A stretch of DNA of 42,870 bases from an uncultured Collinsella sp. (GCA_902496845.1 CABVCJ010000011.1:1-42870); one strand, 5' to 3'; numbered from the stretch's first letter, positions 1 to 9,536 are shown. Numbers and translations are program-made. Notes: generated by a model not told the origin, from the letters alone.

Positions 1-41
1 CGAGCGATCCGGACCCGCTTTTGGGGTCTGCCGGAAACCCG

Positions 42-250
42 GTGGTCAAAAAAGGCCAAATATGAGTACTGCTACCAGTTTGGTGGCAGCCAAATGGCCT
101 CAAAAATCGGTGCCAGCGGCCAAAAGTGCATCGATTTTCGTCCTTCAGAGTCGCGATCGGGCTCCAAACAAGGCGATTTTGCTGCTCTGGACTGGAAAAT
201 CGCTGCTACTAATTTGGTGACAGTACTCATATTTGGCCTTTTTTGACCAC
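42..250. repeat. Inverted-repeat element with 30-bp arms
   Basis: Positions 42-71 and 221-250 are perfect reverse complements (arm begins GTGGTCAAAAAAGG). The similarity continues inward imperfectly for about 20 more bases around CTGCTACC / GGTAGCAG-like sequence, so the ends pair over roughly 50 bp. The 149-nt interior has no convincing gene. It could be a non-autonomous mobile element or a long hairpin at the end of an upstream gene outside the window. No target-site duplication was recognised. Confidence 0.6.
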
Positions 251-282
251 TGCCCCTTGGTCCAAGGCAAAACGGCCGCTCG

Positions 283-351
283 AATCATGCGGCAGGTCCA
301 TTTTCGACTATCCTCAGCTTGCCAGTTCGAAAATGGACCTGCCGCGTGATT
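283..351. repeat. 25-bp hairpin upstream of the nad operon
   Basis: Arms 283-307 and 327-351 pair over 25 bp with one mismatch around a 19-nt loop (core GGCAGGTCCATTTTCGA). No T-tract follows, so it is not a classical intrinsic terminator. It is separate from the NiaR-like palindrome further downstream. Confidence 0.6.
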
Positions 352-370
352 GAATCTTTATTTCAACTTT

Positions 371-414
371 ACACCTAGGTTTACAGCTGTCTTGTCAGCT
401 GTAAACCTAGGTGT
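371..414. promoter_or_regulatory. Candidate NiaR operator before nadA
   Basis: Perfect 19-bp palindrome arms at 371-389 and 396-414 (ACACCTAGGTTTACAGCTG and its complement) around a six-base centre, ending about 40 bp before the nadA start. Known NiaR (YrxA) operators are ACAG-type palindromes in front of NAD biosynthesis or niacin uptake genes. The gene for a NiaR-family repressor closes this operon. The assignment rests on position and context; a binding assay is lacking. Confidence 0.6.
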
Positions 415-455
415 CATACTAAAGCCCCAAGATTCGCCAAAAGAGAGGGGCCTTG

Positions 456-1481
456 ATGGCACAGAGCGCGAACATGGATGCGTCGGAGCTTGCGCGCGAT
501 ATCGCGGCCGGCCTAGCATCGGCAACGACGGCAACGGAGCGCGCGGCACTGGTGCCCGCAGAGCTCGTCGAGGCCATTCAGCAACTAAAAACCCAACGTG
601 ACGCGGTGATTCTGGCGCACTACTATGTGGCGCCCGAGGTCCAAGCCGTTGCCGATTACGTCGGCGACAGCTTTTACCTGGCAAAACTCGCCAAAAGCCT
701 GCCGCAGCAGACCATCGTGCTGTGCGGCGTGGAGTTTATGGGCGAGAGCGCCAAGCTGCTCAACCCCACCAAGACCGTGCTGCTGCCCGAGCCGGGCGCG
801 GACTGCCCCATGGCGCACATGGTCAAGCGCGAGACGGTCGATGCGGCGCGCGCCGAGTACGGCGACGACCTTGCCGTGGTCTGCTACGTCAACTCGACGG
901 TCGAGATCAAGAGCTGGAGTGACGTGTGCGTCACCAGCTCCAACGCCGTCAAGATCGTGTCCGAGCTGCCGCAGCAGCACGTCCTGTTCATCCCCGATCA
1001 AAACCTGGGCCGCTTCGTAGCCGAGCAGGTGCCGCAAAAGCACGTTATCCTCAACAATGGCTATTGCCCGCGCCATCACATCATCACCGTCGAGCAGATC
1101 GTCGATGCGCAGGAGGCGCATCCCGACGCGCTCGTGCTGGCGCACCCCGAATGCAAGGCCGACGTCCTTGCCGAGGCCGACTACATCGGCTCCACCGCCG
1201 GCATCATCAAGTACGCCGAGGATTCGGACGCGAGTGAGTTCATCATCGTGACGGTTCGCGGTGTGCTCTACGAGCTCGAGCGCCGCTGCGAGGGCACCGG
1301 CAAAAAGTTCTATTTCCCCGCGGTGCAGCCCACCTGCGTCAACATGGATCTCATCACGCTCGAAAAGCTCGTGCGATGCCTGGAGACGGGCGAGGGCGAG
1401 GTACAGATCGGCGTGTCGGACGAGGCGGCCGACCAGGCCAAAATTACGCTCGACCGCATGCTCGAGTACGCGGCACGCTAG
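456..1481 (+). CDS. nadA: Quinolinate synthase NadA
   Basis: Condenses iminoaspartate with dihydroxyacetone phosphate to quinolinate, the second step of de novo NAD synthesis, in the cytoplasm using a [4Fe-4S] cluster. The 341-residue product has the family landmarks: AHYYVAPEVQ near the N terminus, the cysteine in VLCGVEFMGESAKLL, the HPEC motif, and PTCVNM near the C terminus, giving the three cluster cysteines. ATG 456 is preferred over the adjoining TTG at 453 because the purine-rich AGAGAGGGG ends five bases before it. It is first of nadA-nadB-nadC-niaR and lies about 40 bp downstream of the palindrome proposed as the NiaR operator, so repression by niacin is likely. Confidence 0.95.
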   Translation: MAQSANMDASELARDIAAGLASATTATERAALVPAELVEAIQQLKTQRDAVILAHYYVAPEVQAVADYVGDSFYLAKLAKSLPQQTIVLCGVEFMGESAKLLNPTKTVLLPEPGADCPMAHMVKRETVDAARAEYGDDLAVVCYVNSTVEIKSWSDVCVTSSNAVKIVSELPQQHVLFIPDQNLGRFVAEQVPQKHVILNNGYCPRHHIITVEQIVDAQEAHPDALVLAHPECKADVLAEADYIGSTAGIIKYAEDSDASEFIIVTVRGVLYELERRCEGTGKKFYFPAVQPTCVNMDLITLEKLVRCLETGEGEVQIGVSDEAADQAKITLDRMLEYAAR

Positions 1482-1486
1482 AACGA

Positions 1487-1517
1487 TGTGACATGAGGGG
1501 CGGTCCCTTATGTCACA
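1487..1517. repeat. Hairpin between nadA and nadB
   Basis: TGTGACAT at 1487 pairs with ATGTCACA ending at 1517, with further G-rich/C-rich pairing inside. It lies in the 56-nt gap before the nadB ribosome binding site and could set relative expression of nadA and nadB. It lacks a T-run. Confidence 0.45.
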
Positions 1518-1537
1518 TTACAAGGGAGAGGATTCCT

Positions 1538-2914
1538 GTGGAAACCAAACAATACCCCGACATGGAGTGCGACGTTGTCATTGCCGGTTGCGGCGTGGCG
1601 GGCCTGTACGCGGCCCTCAATCTGCCGACGAGCACGCGCGTGATCATGCTCTCCAAGGGCGCTGTCGACGAGTGCGATTCGATGCTCGCACAGGGCGGCA
1701 TCTGCGTGCTGCCCGAGGGCTCGGACTACGATGCCTTCTTTGAGGACACCATGCACGCCGGCCACTACGAGAACCGCCGCGAGAGCGTCGACATCATGAT
1801 TCGCTCGAGCCGCTCGGTCATCAACGACTTGCTAGCGATGGGCGTGGACTTTGAACGCAAGGCCGACGGCAGCCTCGACTTTACCCGCGAGGGCGCGCAC
1901 AGCCGCCCGCGCATTGCCTTCCATGCCGATATTACGGGCAAGGAGATCACAACCAAGCTGCTCCAGGCCGTTCGCAAGCTGGATAACGTGCAGATTTTGG
2001 AGCACGTGGCCATGACCGACATCCTGACGGGCGAGCGTGACGGCGCCACGGTGTGCACCGGTGTCGTCGCCGTTTCCGTGGACGAGGACAACTCGGTTCG
2101 TCCCGCCGACGAATTGGCAAATGCCGCCGAGGGCGTGCATGTCGGCGAGCCGTTTAAGATCCATGCCCGCCACACGCTGTGGGCGACGGGCGGCATCGGC
2201 GGCGTATACGACCATTCGACCAACTACCCTCAGCTCACGGGCGATGCCTGCTACATCGCTCAGGAGCATGGCATTAAGATGGAGCATCTGGACTACGTGC
2301 AGATTCACCCCACGGGTCTGTTCTCGCCGCAGCCGGGCCGCACCTTCCTGATCAGCGAGAGCTGCCGCGGCGAGGGCGCGATTTTGCTCAACGCCGCCGG
2401 CGAGCGCTTTACCGATGAGCTTCAGCCGCGCGATGTGGTCGCCGCAGCCATTCGCGAGCAGATGAAGCAGGACGGTACCGAGCACGAGTGGCTGAGCTTT
2501 GCCCCCGTCGAGCGCGACGTGGTGACCGGGCACTTTGCCAACATCCGCGCGCGCTGCCTGGAGGACGGCCGCGACATCTTGGACGAGCCCATTCCCGTCA
2601 CACCCACGCAGCACTACTTTATGGGCGGCGTATGGGTCGACAAGGACGGCCGCACCTCGATGCCCGAGCTCTACGCCGCTGGCGAGACGGCCTGCAATGG
2701 CGTGCACGGCAAGAACCGCCTGGCTTCTAACAGCCTGCTCGAGTCTCTGGTTTGGGGCCGCCGCGCCGCATGGCATATGCGCACCGGCGAGTCGCTGGCC
2801 GTGGAGCAGGCGGGCGAGCCCGTGCTCGATGGACGCCATCGCGCCCTGAGCGCCGATACCCTGGCAATCGATGAATTGGCCCGTGCCGCCGGCACGCAGG
2901 CCGTGGAGGAGTAG
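1538..2914 (+). CDS. nadB: L-aspartate oxidase NadB
   Basis: Flavoprotein oxidising L-aspartate to iminoaspartate, the substrate of NadA; many anaerobes use fumarate as acceptor. The FAD-binding GCGVAG motif is at residues 17-22, followed by the MLAQGGI segment, the EGAHSRPRI and HPTGLF active-site blocks, and the C-terminal GKNRLASNSLLESLVWG signature. At 458 aa it is shorter than the roughly 540 aa E. coli enzyme, lacking most of the C-terminal helical region. The open frame extends upstream into nadA, but GTG 1538 is chosen because GGGAGAGG lies six bases before it; the FAD motif follows directly. nadC begins three bases after the stop. Confidence 0.93.
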   Translation: METKQYPDMECDVVIAGCGVAGLYAALNLPTSTRVIMLSKGAVDECDSMLAQGGICVLPEGSDYDAFFEDTMHAGHYENRRESVDIMIRSSRSVINDLLAMGVDFERKADGSLDFTREGAHSRPRIAFHADITGKEITTKLLQAVRKLDNVQILEHVAMTDILTGERDGATVCTGVVAVSVDEDNSVRPADELANAAEGVHVGEPFKIHARHTLWATGGIGGVYDHSTNYPQLTGDACYIAQEHGIKMEHLDYVQIHPTGLFSPQPGRTFLISESCRGEGAILLNAAGERFTDELQPRDVVAAAIREQMKQDGTEHEWLSFAPVERDVVTGHFANIRARCLEDGRDILDEPIPVTPTQHYFMGGVWVDKDGRTSMPELYAAGETACNGVHGKNRLASNSLLESLVWGRRAAWHMRTGESLAVEQAGEPVLDGRHRALSADTLAIDELARAAGTQAVEE

Positions 2915-2917
2915 ACC

Positions 2918-3778
2918 ATGAATCCCATTACCATGAAGCTCGTCGTCGATGATCTGATCCTGCAGGCTCTGCGCGAGGACATCACGTTTGAGGACGTGAG
3001 TACGGCGAGCGTGTGTCCCACGGCGCGTTCCGCCACGGTGGAGCTTATCGCCAAGGCCGATGGCATCATCGCGGGCCTGGATGTGTTCGCTCGCACCTTT
3101 GAGCTGCTGGATTCGCAGAGCTCGGTGCTGTTTGATGTTGCCGACGGCGACGAGGTACACGCCGGCGACTACGTGGGCCAGGTGCGCGGCGATGCGCGTG
3201 TGCTGCTTTCGGGCGAGCGCGTGGCGCTCAACTACCTGCAGCGCATGAGCGGTATCGCTACCTATACGCACCAGATGGCCGCGGTGCTCGAGGGCACCAA
3301 GACCGTGCTCGTCGACACACGCAAGACCACGCCGGGCATGCGTGTCTTCGAGAAGGCTGCAGTCGAGATCGGCGGTGGCAGCAACCACCGCTATAACCTG
3401 TCGACGGCTGTCATGCTCAAGGACAACCACATCGACGCCGCCGGTGGCGTGGCACGCGCGATTGAGATGGCGCGCGCCCATGCGTCGTTTACCGCGACGG
3501 TCGAGATCGAGTGCGAGAACCTGGACATGGTACACGAGGCCGTGGAGGCCGGTGCCGACATCATCATGTTCGACAACATGACCCACGACGACATGGCTGC
3601 CGCGATTGAGCTTATCGCCGGTCGCGCCAAGACCGAGTGCTCGGGCAATGTGGATGCCAGCAATATCCGCGCACTCGCCGACCTGGGCGTTGACTTTATC
3701 AGCTCGGGGGCGTTGACGCACTCTGCGCCGATTCTCGACCTCTCGCTTAAGCACCTGCGTCTGTTGGACGGTAAATAA
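2918..3778 (+). CDS. nadC: Nicotinate-nucleotide diphosphorylase NadC
   Basis: Quinolinate phosphoribosyltransferase (carboxylating): converts quinolinate and PRPP to nicotinate mononucleotide, releasing CO2, which completes the de novo branch begun by NadB and NadA. The 286-aa protein has the usual length and the family signatures DTRKTTPGMR, EKAAVEIGGGSNHRYNLS and MLKDNHI, plus the EIECENLDM and FDNM blocks of the alpha/beta barrel. ATG 2918 directly follows the nadB stop; an in-frame ATG lies five codons later. Its stop codon overlaps the niaR start (TAATG), showing translational coupling. Confidence 0.96.
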   Translation: MNPITMKLVVDDLILQALREDITFEDVSTASVCPTARSATVELIAKADGIIAGLDVFARTFELLDSQSSVLFDVADGDEVHAGDYVGQVRGDARVLLSGERVALNYLQRMSGIATYTHQMAAVLEGTKTVLVDTRKTTPGMRVFEKAAVEIGGGSNHRYNLSTAVMLKDNHIDAAGGVARAIEMARAHASFTATVEIECENLDMVHEAVEAGADIIMFDNMTHDDMAAAIELIAGRAKTECSGNVDASNIRALADLGVDFISSGALTHSAPILDLSLKHLRLLDGK

Positions 3779-4323
3779 TGGACGCCCGCGAGCGTCGCCG
3801 TGCCATCATGGGCGTGCTCGAGCGAGCCAAAGACCCCGTCTCGGGCAGTGCGCTTGCTCGTGAGGTGGGCGTGAGCCGCCAGATTGTCGTGCAAGACATC
3901 GCCCTGCTGCGCGCCGATGGGCACGATATCGTGGCGACCAACCGTGGTTATGTGCTGCAGGAGGCCCCCAGCAGCCCCGCTGTGCCCACGCGCTTGGTCA
4001 AGGTTCGCCACGGCGTGGAGCAGGCAGGCGATGAGCTTACGAGTATCGTCGACGCCGGAGGCGCCGTGCTCAACGTGATCGTCAATCACCGCGTGTACGG
4101 TAAGATCACGGCCGACCTGGACATCCGCAATCGTCGCGATGTTGAGCGCTACCTGCACGATATCGAGAGCGGCAAGAGTTTCCCGCTACTAACGGTGACG
4201 AGCGGCTATCACTTCCATCGCATTGCGGCAGAGGATGAGCAGACCCTCGACGAGATCGAGACCATACTCAAGGAGAAGGGCTACCTAGCAGACCTGATGC
4301 CCTACGAGGACGATCTCTCTTAG
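3778..4323 (+). CDS. niaR: NiaR-family transcriptional repressor
   Basis: Niacin-responsive repressor of NAD biosynthesis. The 181-aa protein starts with a winged helix-turn-helix (HTH_11 type: VSGSALAREVGVSRQIVVQDIALLR), followed by a 3H domain with spaced histidines (KVRHGVEQ, NHRVYG, YLHDIESG, YHFHRI) that in this family binds a metal ion and nicotinic acid. It is last in the nad operon and overlaps the nadC stop by one base, so it probably controls its own operon through the palindrome at 371-414. Length and domain order match Firmicutes NiaR/YrxA. Confidence 0.9.
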   Translation: MDARERRRAIMGVLERAKDPVSGSALAREVGVSRQIVVQDIALLRADGHDIVATNRGYVLQEAPSSPAVPTRLVKVRHGVEQAGDELTSIVDAGGAVLNVIVNHRVYGKITADLDIRNRRDVERYLHDIESGKSFPLLTVTSGYHFHRIAAEDEQTLDEIETILKEKGYLADLMPYEDDLS

Positions 4324-4325
4324 CC

Positions 4326-4440
4326 GACGCTGCAAACGCCCCTAAGCGGCAATCTGACGTTCAATCGTCGGTCGCGTACCCAAAGTACGCTTCCCTCCTC
4401 TTTCACGTCACCTTGCTCGCTTAGGGACGTTTTCGCTGAC
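4326..4440 (-). other. Repeated structured element, copy 1 (candidate RNA)
   Basis: Read on the minus strand, this 115-nt stretch can be aligned end to end with 24149-24261 on the plus strand. Unpaired stretches are conserved (GAAAGAGGAGGG, CGACCGACGATTGAA, GCAGCGTC), while three stems differ in sequence yet still pair: the outer stem CCTAAGCG/CGCTTAGG, a middle TGACG/CGTCA and an inner GCGTAC/GTACGC. This is the pattern of a conserved RNA, although a repeat under hairpin selection is possible. The copy lies between the convergent niaR and ferredoxin genes, beyond the ferredoxin terminator, so the transcribed strand is not certain. Confidence 0.5.
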
Positions 4441-4476
4441 GTGAGCTCAACCTGCGACGGTGCCAAATTAGTTATC

Positions 4477-4527
4477 TGCACAAAAAAGGAGGCCTCCGCG
4501 GCGATGCGGAGGCCTCCTTTTTGTGCA
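4477..4527. terminator. Bidirectional terminator, niaR / ferredoxin
   Basis: Perfect 22- to 23-bp stem (TGCACAAAAAAGGAGGCCTC... with its complement at 4506-4527) around a GGCGAT loop. The A-run on one side and T-run on the other let it end transcripts from niaR (+) and from the ferredoxin gene (-). Confidence 0.85.
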
Positions 4528-4560
4528 CGGTGTACTTTTGAGTGTGCAAGTGGGGAGTTG

Positions 4561-4746
4561 TTACTCCTCGACGATCTCGGTGATCGCGCCAGCGGGGCAA
4601 GCGTCCTGGCAAGCGCCACAGGCGACGCAGGAGTCCTCGTCAGCGACGGTGGCGACGTCCTGGAGCTCCAGAACGCCAGCGGGGCAGGTGTCGACGCAAA
4701 CGCCACAAGCGATGCACTCGTCGGCATCAATTACGGGATGAGCCAT
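4561..4746 (-). CDS. 2[4Fe-4S] ferredoxin
   Basis: Small soluble electron carrier of 61 residues, typical of clostridial-type ferredoxins. It has two CxxCxxCxxxCP motifs: Cys11, 14, 17, 21 (CIACGVCVDTCP) and Cys40, 43, 46, 50 (CVACGACQDACP). Each group supplies three ligands to one cluster and one to the other. The frame could start further upstream, but ATG 4746 has GAGAGG about eight bases before it and gives the standard length. It is monocistronic, with its terminator immediately downstream. Partner enzymes cannot be told from this location. Confidence 0.95.
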   Translation of the reverse strand: MAHPVIDADECIACGVCVDTCPAGVLELQDVATVADEDSCVACGACQDACPAGAITEIVEE

Positions 4747-5154
4747 GGTAGTTTCCTCTCTGTTGACCGACGCTACAGACGATGCGCGCCGGTTTGATTC
4801 GGGCAAAAACATACCACGGGAGCGACCGTTTGCAATACCCTCTGGCCGGCATCTTCATACCGTTCGCCGAGTATGCCAAGGTTTACTAAAAAACGTGCAG
4901 GTGGGGCCGTTGAGCTGCGCAAATGTTAGCTAAAGGTGACTTGAAATATTGAGCTATTGAGCGAGCTTTTGGAAAGCGCATCCCGTTCTTTAGCCGTGAA
5001 ACGGGTCGCGCTTTCCCCCGGGGTCGCCTCAAGCCACCCCATGCGGCCTCGGGCCCAAACCTCAGCCATCTCTACATAGATCTCGATAGATTTGCCGAGA
5101 ACTCAATCAGTGCGTCTACCTGCGCATTTGTGAACCTAAACTCTCAGCAATAAG
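4747..5154. other. Intergenic region, ferredoxin to dnaK operator
   Basis: No gene is supported here. It contains the divergent promoters of the ferredoxin gene and part of that of dnaK, and one hairpin with arms 4971-4987 and 5000-5016 (GGAAAGCGC / GCGCTTTCC, interrupted) that lacks a T-tract. Confidence 0.5.
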
Positions 5155-5181
5155 AAATCTTATATGAATTGACTTAGATTT
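5155..5181 (+). promoter_or_regulatory. Heat-shock operator upstream of dnaK
   Basis: AAATCTTATAT, five bases, then GACTTAGATTT, an inverted repeat with perfect six-base outer arms. The same 27-bp arrangement with identical spacing occurs before clpB at 14491-14517. Because hspR is encoded in this cluster and HspR classically represses dnaK and clpB, this is the best HspR site candidate. It is a poor match to the textbook HAIR sequence CTTGAGT-N7-ACTCAAG. Confidence 0.6.
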
Positions 5182-5290
5182 TGTATATTCCGGCCCATAA
5201 GGGGATACACTACATCCTGAAAGACAAGCCGAAACACCGCGCGGCAGACCGCCGAGTCGGTGCAAACGCACAAGAGAGAGGGAATTTCTA

Positions 5291-7128
<1,838 letters not shown>

Positions 7129-7130
7129 TC

Positions 7131-7973
7131 ATGTCCGCCCGTAAAGCTCGCACGGAGGCGGTTGCCGCTGGCGCCGCCCCCGTTGACTCTGAGGAGAAGG
7201 ACGTGAAGATTCCCGTAGAGGCCGCAGACGATACCGAGGTCAATGAGGCCCCGGCCGCCGAGGCTGCCGAGAACCAGGTAGAGGATTCCAATAAGGAGGC
7301 GACGATGACCGAGGACGAGATGGTGGAAGCCGCTATCCGCGCCGGTGAGGAAGCCGCCGACAACGACTTTAAGCTCAAGTTCGAGCAGGCCCAAAAGGAG
7401 CTTGCCGACGTGCGCAATGAGCTCGATGCTGCGGCAGAGGCCCAGAAGGCCGCCGAGGACAAGGCGAAGGACGCCACCGAGCGCACCGCCCGCCTGCAGG
7501 CCGACTGGGAGAACTTCCGTCGCCGCACCGCCAACGAGCGCATCGCCGAGCGCGAGCGCGCGACCGAGAAGCTTGTCACCGCGCTGTTGCCGGTGATCGA
7601 CGATATCGAGCGCGCGATCGACCATGCCCGCAGCCAGGAGCTTTCCGACGACTTTAAGCAGTTCGTCGATGGCGTTGACGCGGTTCATGCCAAGCTGCTC
7701 GATGTGTTTGCGCACGAGGGCGTTGAGCCCATCGACCCCAAGGGCGAGGCGTTCGATCCGCTCGAGCACCAGGCTGTGGGTCGCGTCGAGGACGCATCGC
7801 AGTATGACGAGACCGTCAACGATGTGTACCAGAAGGGCTACCGCATGGCGGATCGCATCCTGCGTTCCGCGATGGTGACGGTGACCTACGGTGGCGAGAA
7901 GCGCCCCGCACCGGAGCCCGAAGCGGCGCCCGAGGATGCTACGGCCGATACAGCCGAGAGCACCGAGGAGTAA
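7131..7973 (+). CDS. grpE: Nucleotide exchange factor GrpE
   Basis: Releases ADP from DnaK to reset the chaperone cycle. The 280-aa frame starts two bases after the dnaK stop. An acidic, Ala/Glu-rich tail is followed by a long helix (about residues 80-145, heptad-like) and the GrpE core with FRRRTANERIAERERATEKLVTALLPVIDDIERAI and the C-terminal EGVEPIDPKGEAFDPLEHQAV. A second in-frame ATG at 7305 is preceded by a perfect AAGGAGG five bases upstream and would give 222 aa, nearer the family norm; the real start may be there, or both may be used. A strong terminator follows. Confidence 0.93.
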   Translation: MSARKARTEAVAAGAAPVDSEEKDVKIPVEAADDTEVNEAPAAEAAENQVEDSNKEATMTEDEMVEAAIRAGEEAADNDFKLKFEQAQKELADVRNELDAAAEAQKAAEDKAKDATERTARLQADWENFRRRTANERIAERERATEKLVTALLPVIDDIERAIDHARSQELSDDFKQFVDGVDAVHAKLLDVFAHEGVEPIDPKGEAFDPLEHQAVGRVEDASQYDETVNDVYQKGYRMADRILRSAMVTVTYGGEKRPAPEPEAAPEDATADTAESTEE

Positions 7974-7978
7974 TTGAG

Positions 7979-8009
7979 AAGGGCCCCGGGGCAACACCCG
8001 GGGCCCTTT
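7979..8009 (+). terminator. Terminator after grpE
   Basis: Perfect 12-bp stem AAGGGCCCCGGG / CCCGGGGCCCTT with a six-base loop followed by T's. It separates dnaK-grpE from dnaJ, so dnaJ should have its own promoter or depend on readthrough. Confidence 0.85.
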
Positions 8010-8081
8010 CTGGCCTAGTGCCATATGACAGTATGAGCCGCCGTCCGCAGGGGCGGCGGATATAACAGGAGAGGAGCTACG

Positions 8082-9047
8082 ATGGCTGCAGGCAAAACCT
8101 TCTATGACATCCTGGGCGTATCCAAGAGCGCCTCCGACAAAGAGATTAAGAGTGCGTTTCGCAAGCTCGCGCAAAAATATCACCCCGATGCCGGCGGCGA
8201 CGAGGCCAAGTTCAAGGAGATCAGCGAGGCCTACGAGACGCTTTCGGACGAGAAGAAGCGCAAAGAGTACGACCAGATGCTCATGTTTGGCGGCATGCCG
8301 GGCGCGGGCGGCGCGTATGGCGGCGGCTACGGTGCCGGTGCGGGCGCCAGCGGCTGGGGCGACATCTTCGACAGCATCTTTAGCGGCAACGGCGCCTGGG
8401 GCAGCGATTGGGGCTCGGGTTTCGCCGGGGCTGCGGGCGCTGCCGGTGCGGGCGCGGGTCGCAGCCGCGCCCGCAAGGGCGGCGACCTGTCGCTGACCGT
8501 CGATGTTACGGCCGAGGACGCGTTTCGCGGCGTGACGCACAAGGTCACCTACCGCATTCCCTCGACAGGCGAGCAACAGACCATTACGGTCTCGGTGCCC
8601 GCGGGTGCGGTCGACGGCGGCAAACTGCGCTACAAGCGTCGCGGCGAGTATGGCGTTGCCGGCGGCGAGCGCGGCGACCTGGTCGTGACCACGCACGTGG
8701 AGGAGCACCCGCTGTTTAAGCGTAAAGGTGCCGACGTGACCATGGAGGTACCGGTCTCGGCCTATGAGGCGGCGCTCGGCTGCACGGTGGACGTGCCGAC
8801 GCCCGGCGGTGCGACGGTTCGTCTGAAGGTGCCCGCGGGTACCCAGACGGGCAAGAAGTTCCGCTTTAAGGAGATGGGCGCGCCCGACGTTAAGCACCGT
8901 GGCCGTACGGGCGCGCTGCTCGTCGAGATCAAGGTGCAGGTTCCCACGAACCTGTCTGATGACGAGCGCGATGCCATGACCAAGCTGCGCGAGGCCGACA
9001 CGCGCGACTATCGCGAGAAGGTCAATCGTTACAAGGCGACGTACTAG
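8082..9047 (+). CDS. dnaJ: DnaJ-family co-chaperone without zinc finger
   Basis: J-domain protein stimulating the DnaK ATPase. Residues 5-70 form the J domain with the HPD tripeptide (KYHPDAGG). A Gly/Ala-rich linker (about 71-130) follows, then the two C-terminal beta-sandwich domains (GGDLSLTVDVTAEDAFRG; VPAGTQTGKKFRFKEMG). The four CxxCxGxG repeats of classical DnaJ are absent, so at 321 aa it is a type II (CbpA-like) J protein occupying the dnaJ place between grpE and hspR. The start ATG has AGGAGAGGAG upstream. Whether a zinc-finger DnaJ exists elsewhere cannot be seen here. Confidence 0.9.
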   Translation: MAAGKTFYDILGVSKSASDKEIKSAFRKLAQKYHPDAGGDEAKFKEISEAYETLSDEKKRKEYDQMLMFGGMPGAGGAYGGGYGAGAGASGWGDIFDSIFSGNGAWGSDWGSGFAGAAGAAGAGAGRSRARKGGDLSLTVDVTAEDAFRGVTHKVTYRIPSTGEQQTITVSVPAGAVDGGKLRYKRRGEYGVAGGERGDLVVTTHVEEHPLFKRKGADVTMEVPVSAYEAALGCTVDVPTPGGATVRLKVPAGTQTGKKFRFKEMGAPDVKHRGRTGALLVEIKVQVPTNLSDDERDAMTKLREADTRDYREKVNRYKATY

Positions 9048-9119
9048 GGCGGTCGCGGCGCACGACCACGCCCGCGGGCTTATGATGGACGATAACGAGA
9101 CGGAAAGGGGTCAGGTAGC

Positions 9120-9536
9120 ATGGCCGAGGACAATAGGAACAAACCGCTGTACATGATCAGCGTGGCGGCCGAGCTGACCGGCATGCATCCGCAGACTCTG
9201 CGCGTCTACGAGTCCAAGGGCCTGGTGAACCCCCAGCGCTCGGGCGGCAACACGCGCCTGTATTCGCGTGCCGATATCGAGCGCTTGGAGCTCATCAACC
9301 AGCTGACCGACGAGGGCATCAACCTTGCCGGCGTGGTGCGCATCCTCGATATGAAAGAGCGTGCCGAGGAGCGCGAGCGCGAGAACGAAAAACTCCGTGC
9401 TCGCGTGCGCCAGCTCGAGGACGAGCTGCACGAGTACAAGATGCAGAAGAAGATCACCGCCCTGGCCCCGCGCGACGGCTCAGTTAACCCCGAGCAAGTC
9501 ATGCGCAAGCTGCTGGGCGCGGGAACCGATTTGTAG
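9120..9536 (+). CDS. hspR: HspR, MerR-family heat-shock repressor
   Basis: Represses chaperone genes in Actinobacteria, with DnaK acting as co-repressor. The 138-aa product has a MerR-type helix-turn-helix and wing (ISVAAELTGMHPQTLRVYESKGLV then SGGNTRLYS), followed by a coiled-coil segment (KERAEERERENEKLRARVRQLEDEL). The start at 9120 follows AAAGGGG. Its place after dnaJ is the usual actinobacterial dnaK-grpE-dnaJ-hspR order. Likely targets in this window are the paired sites before dnaK and clpB. If DnaK is really broken, HspR control would be expected to be disturbed. Confidence 0.92.
   Translation: MAEDNRNKPLYMISVAAELTGMHPQTLRVYESKGLVNPQRSGGNTRLYSRADIERLELINQLTDEGINLAGVVRILDMKERAEERERENEKLRARVRQLEDELHEYKMQKKITALAPRDGSVNPEQVMRKLLGAGTDL

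Noticed and set aside
1376..1537. Longer NadB start inside nadA
   Set aside because: Extra residues do not resemble NadB; GTG 1538 has the ribosome site and places the FAD motif normally.
1832..3754. 640-codon open frame on the minus strand across nadB-nadC
   Set aside because: Mirror frame of well-supported genes; GC-rich third positions keep the opposite strand open. No ribosome site or domain.
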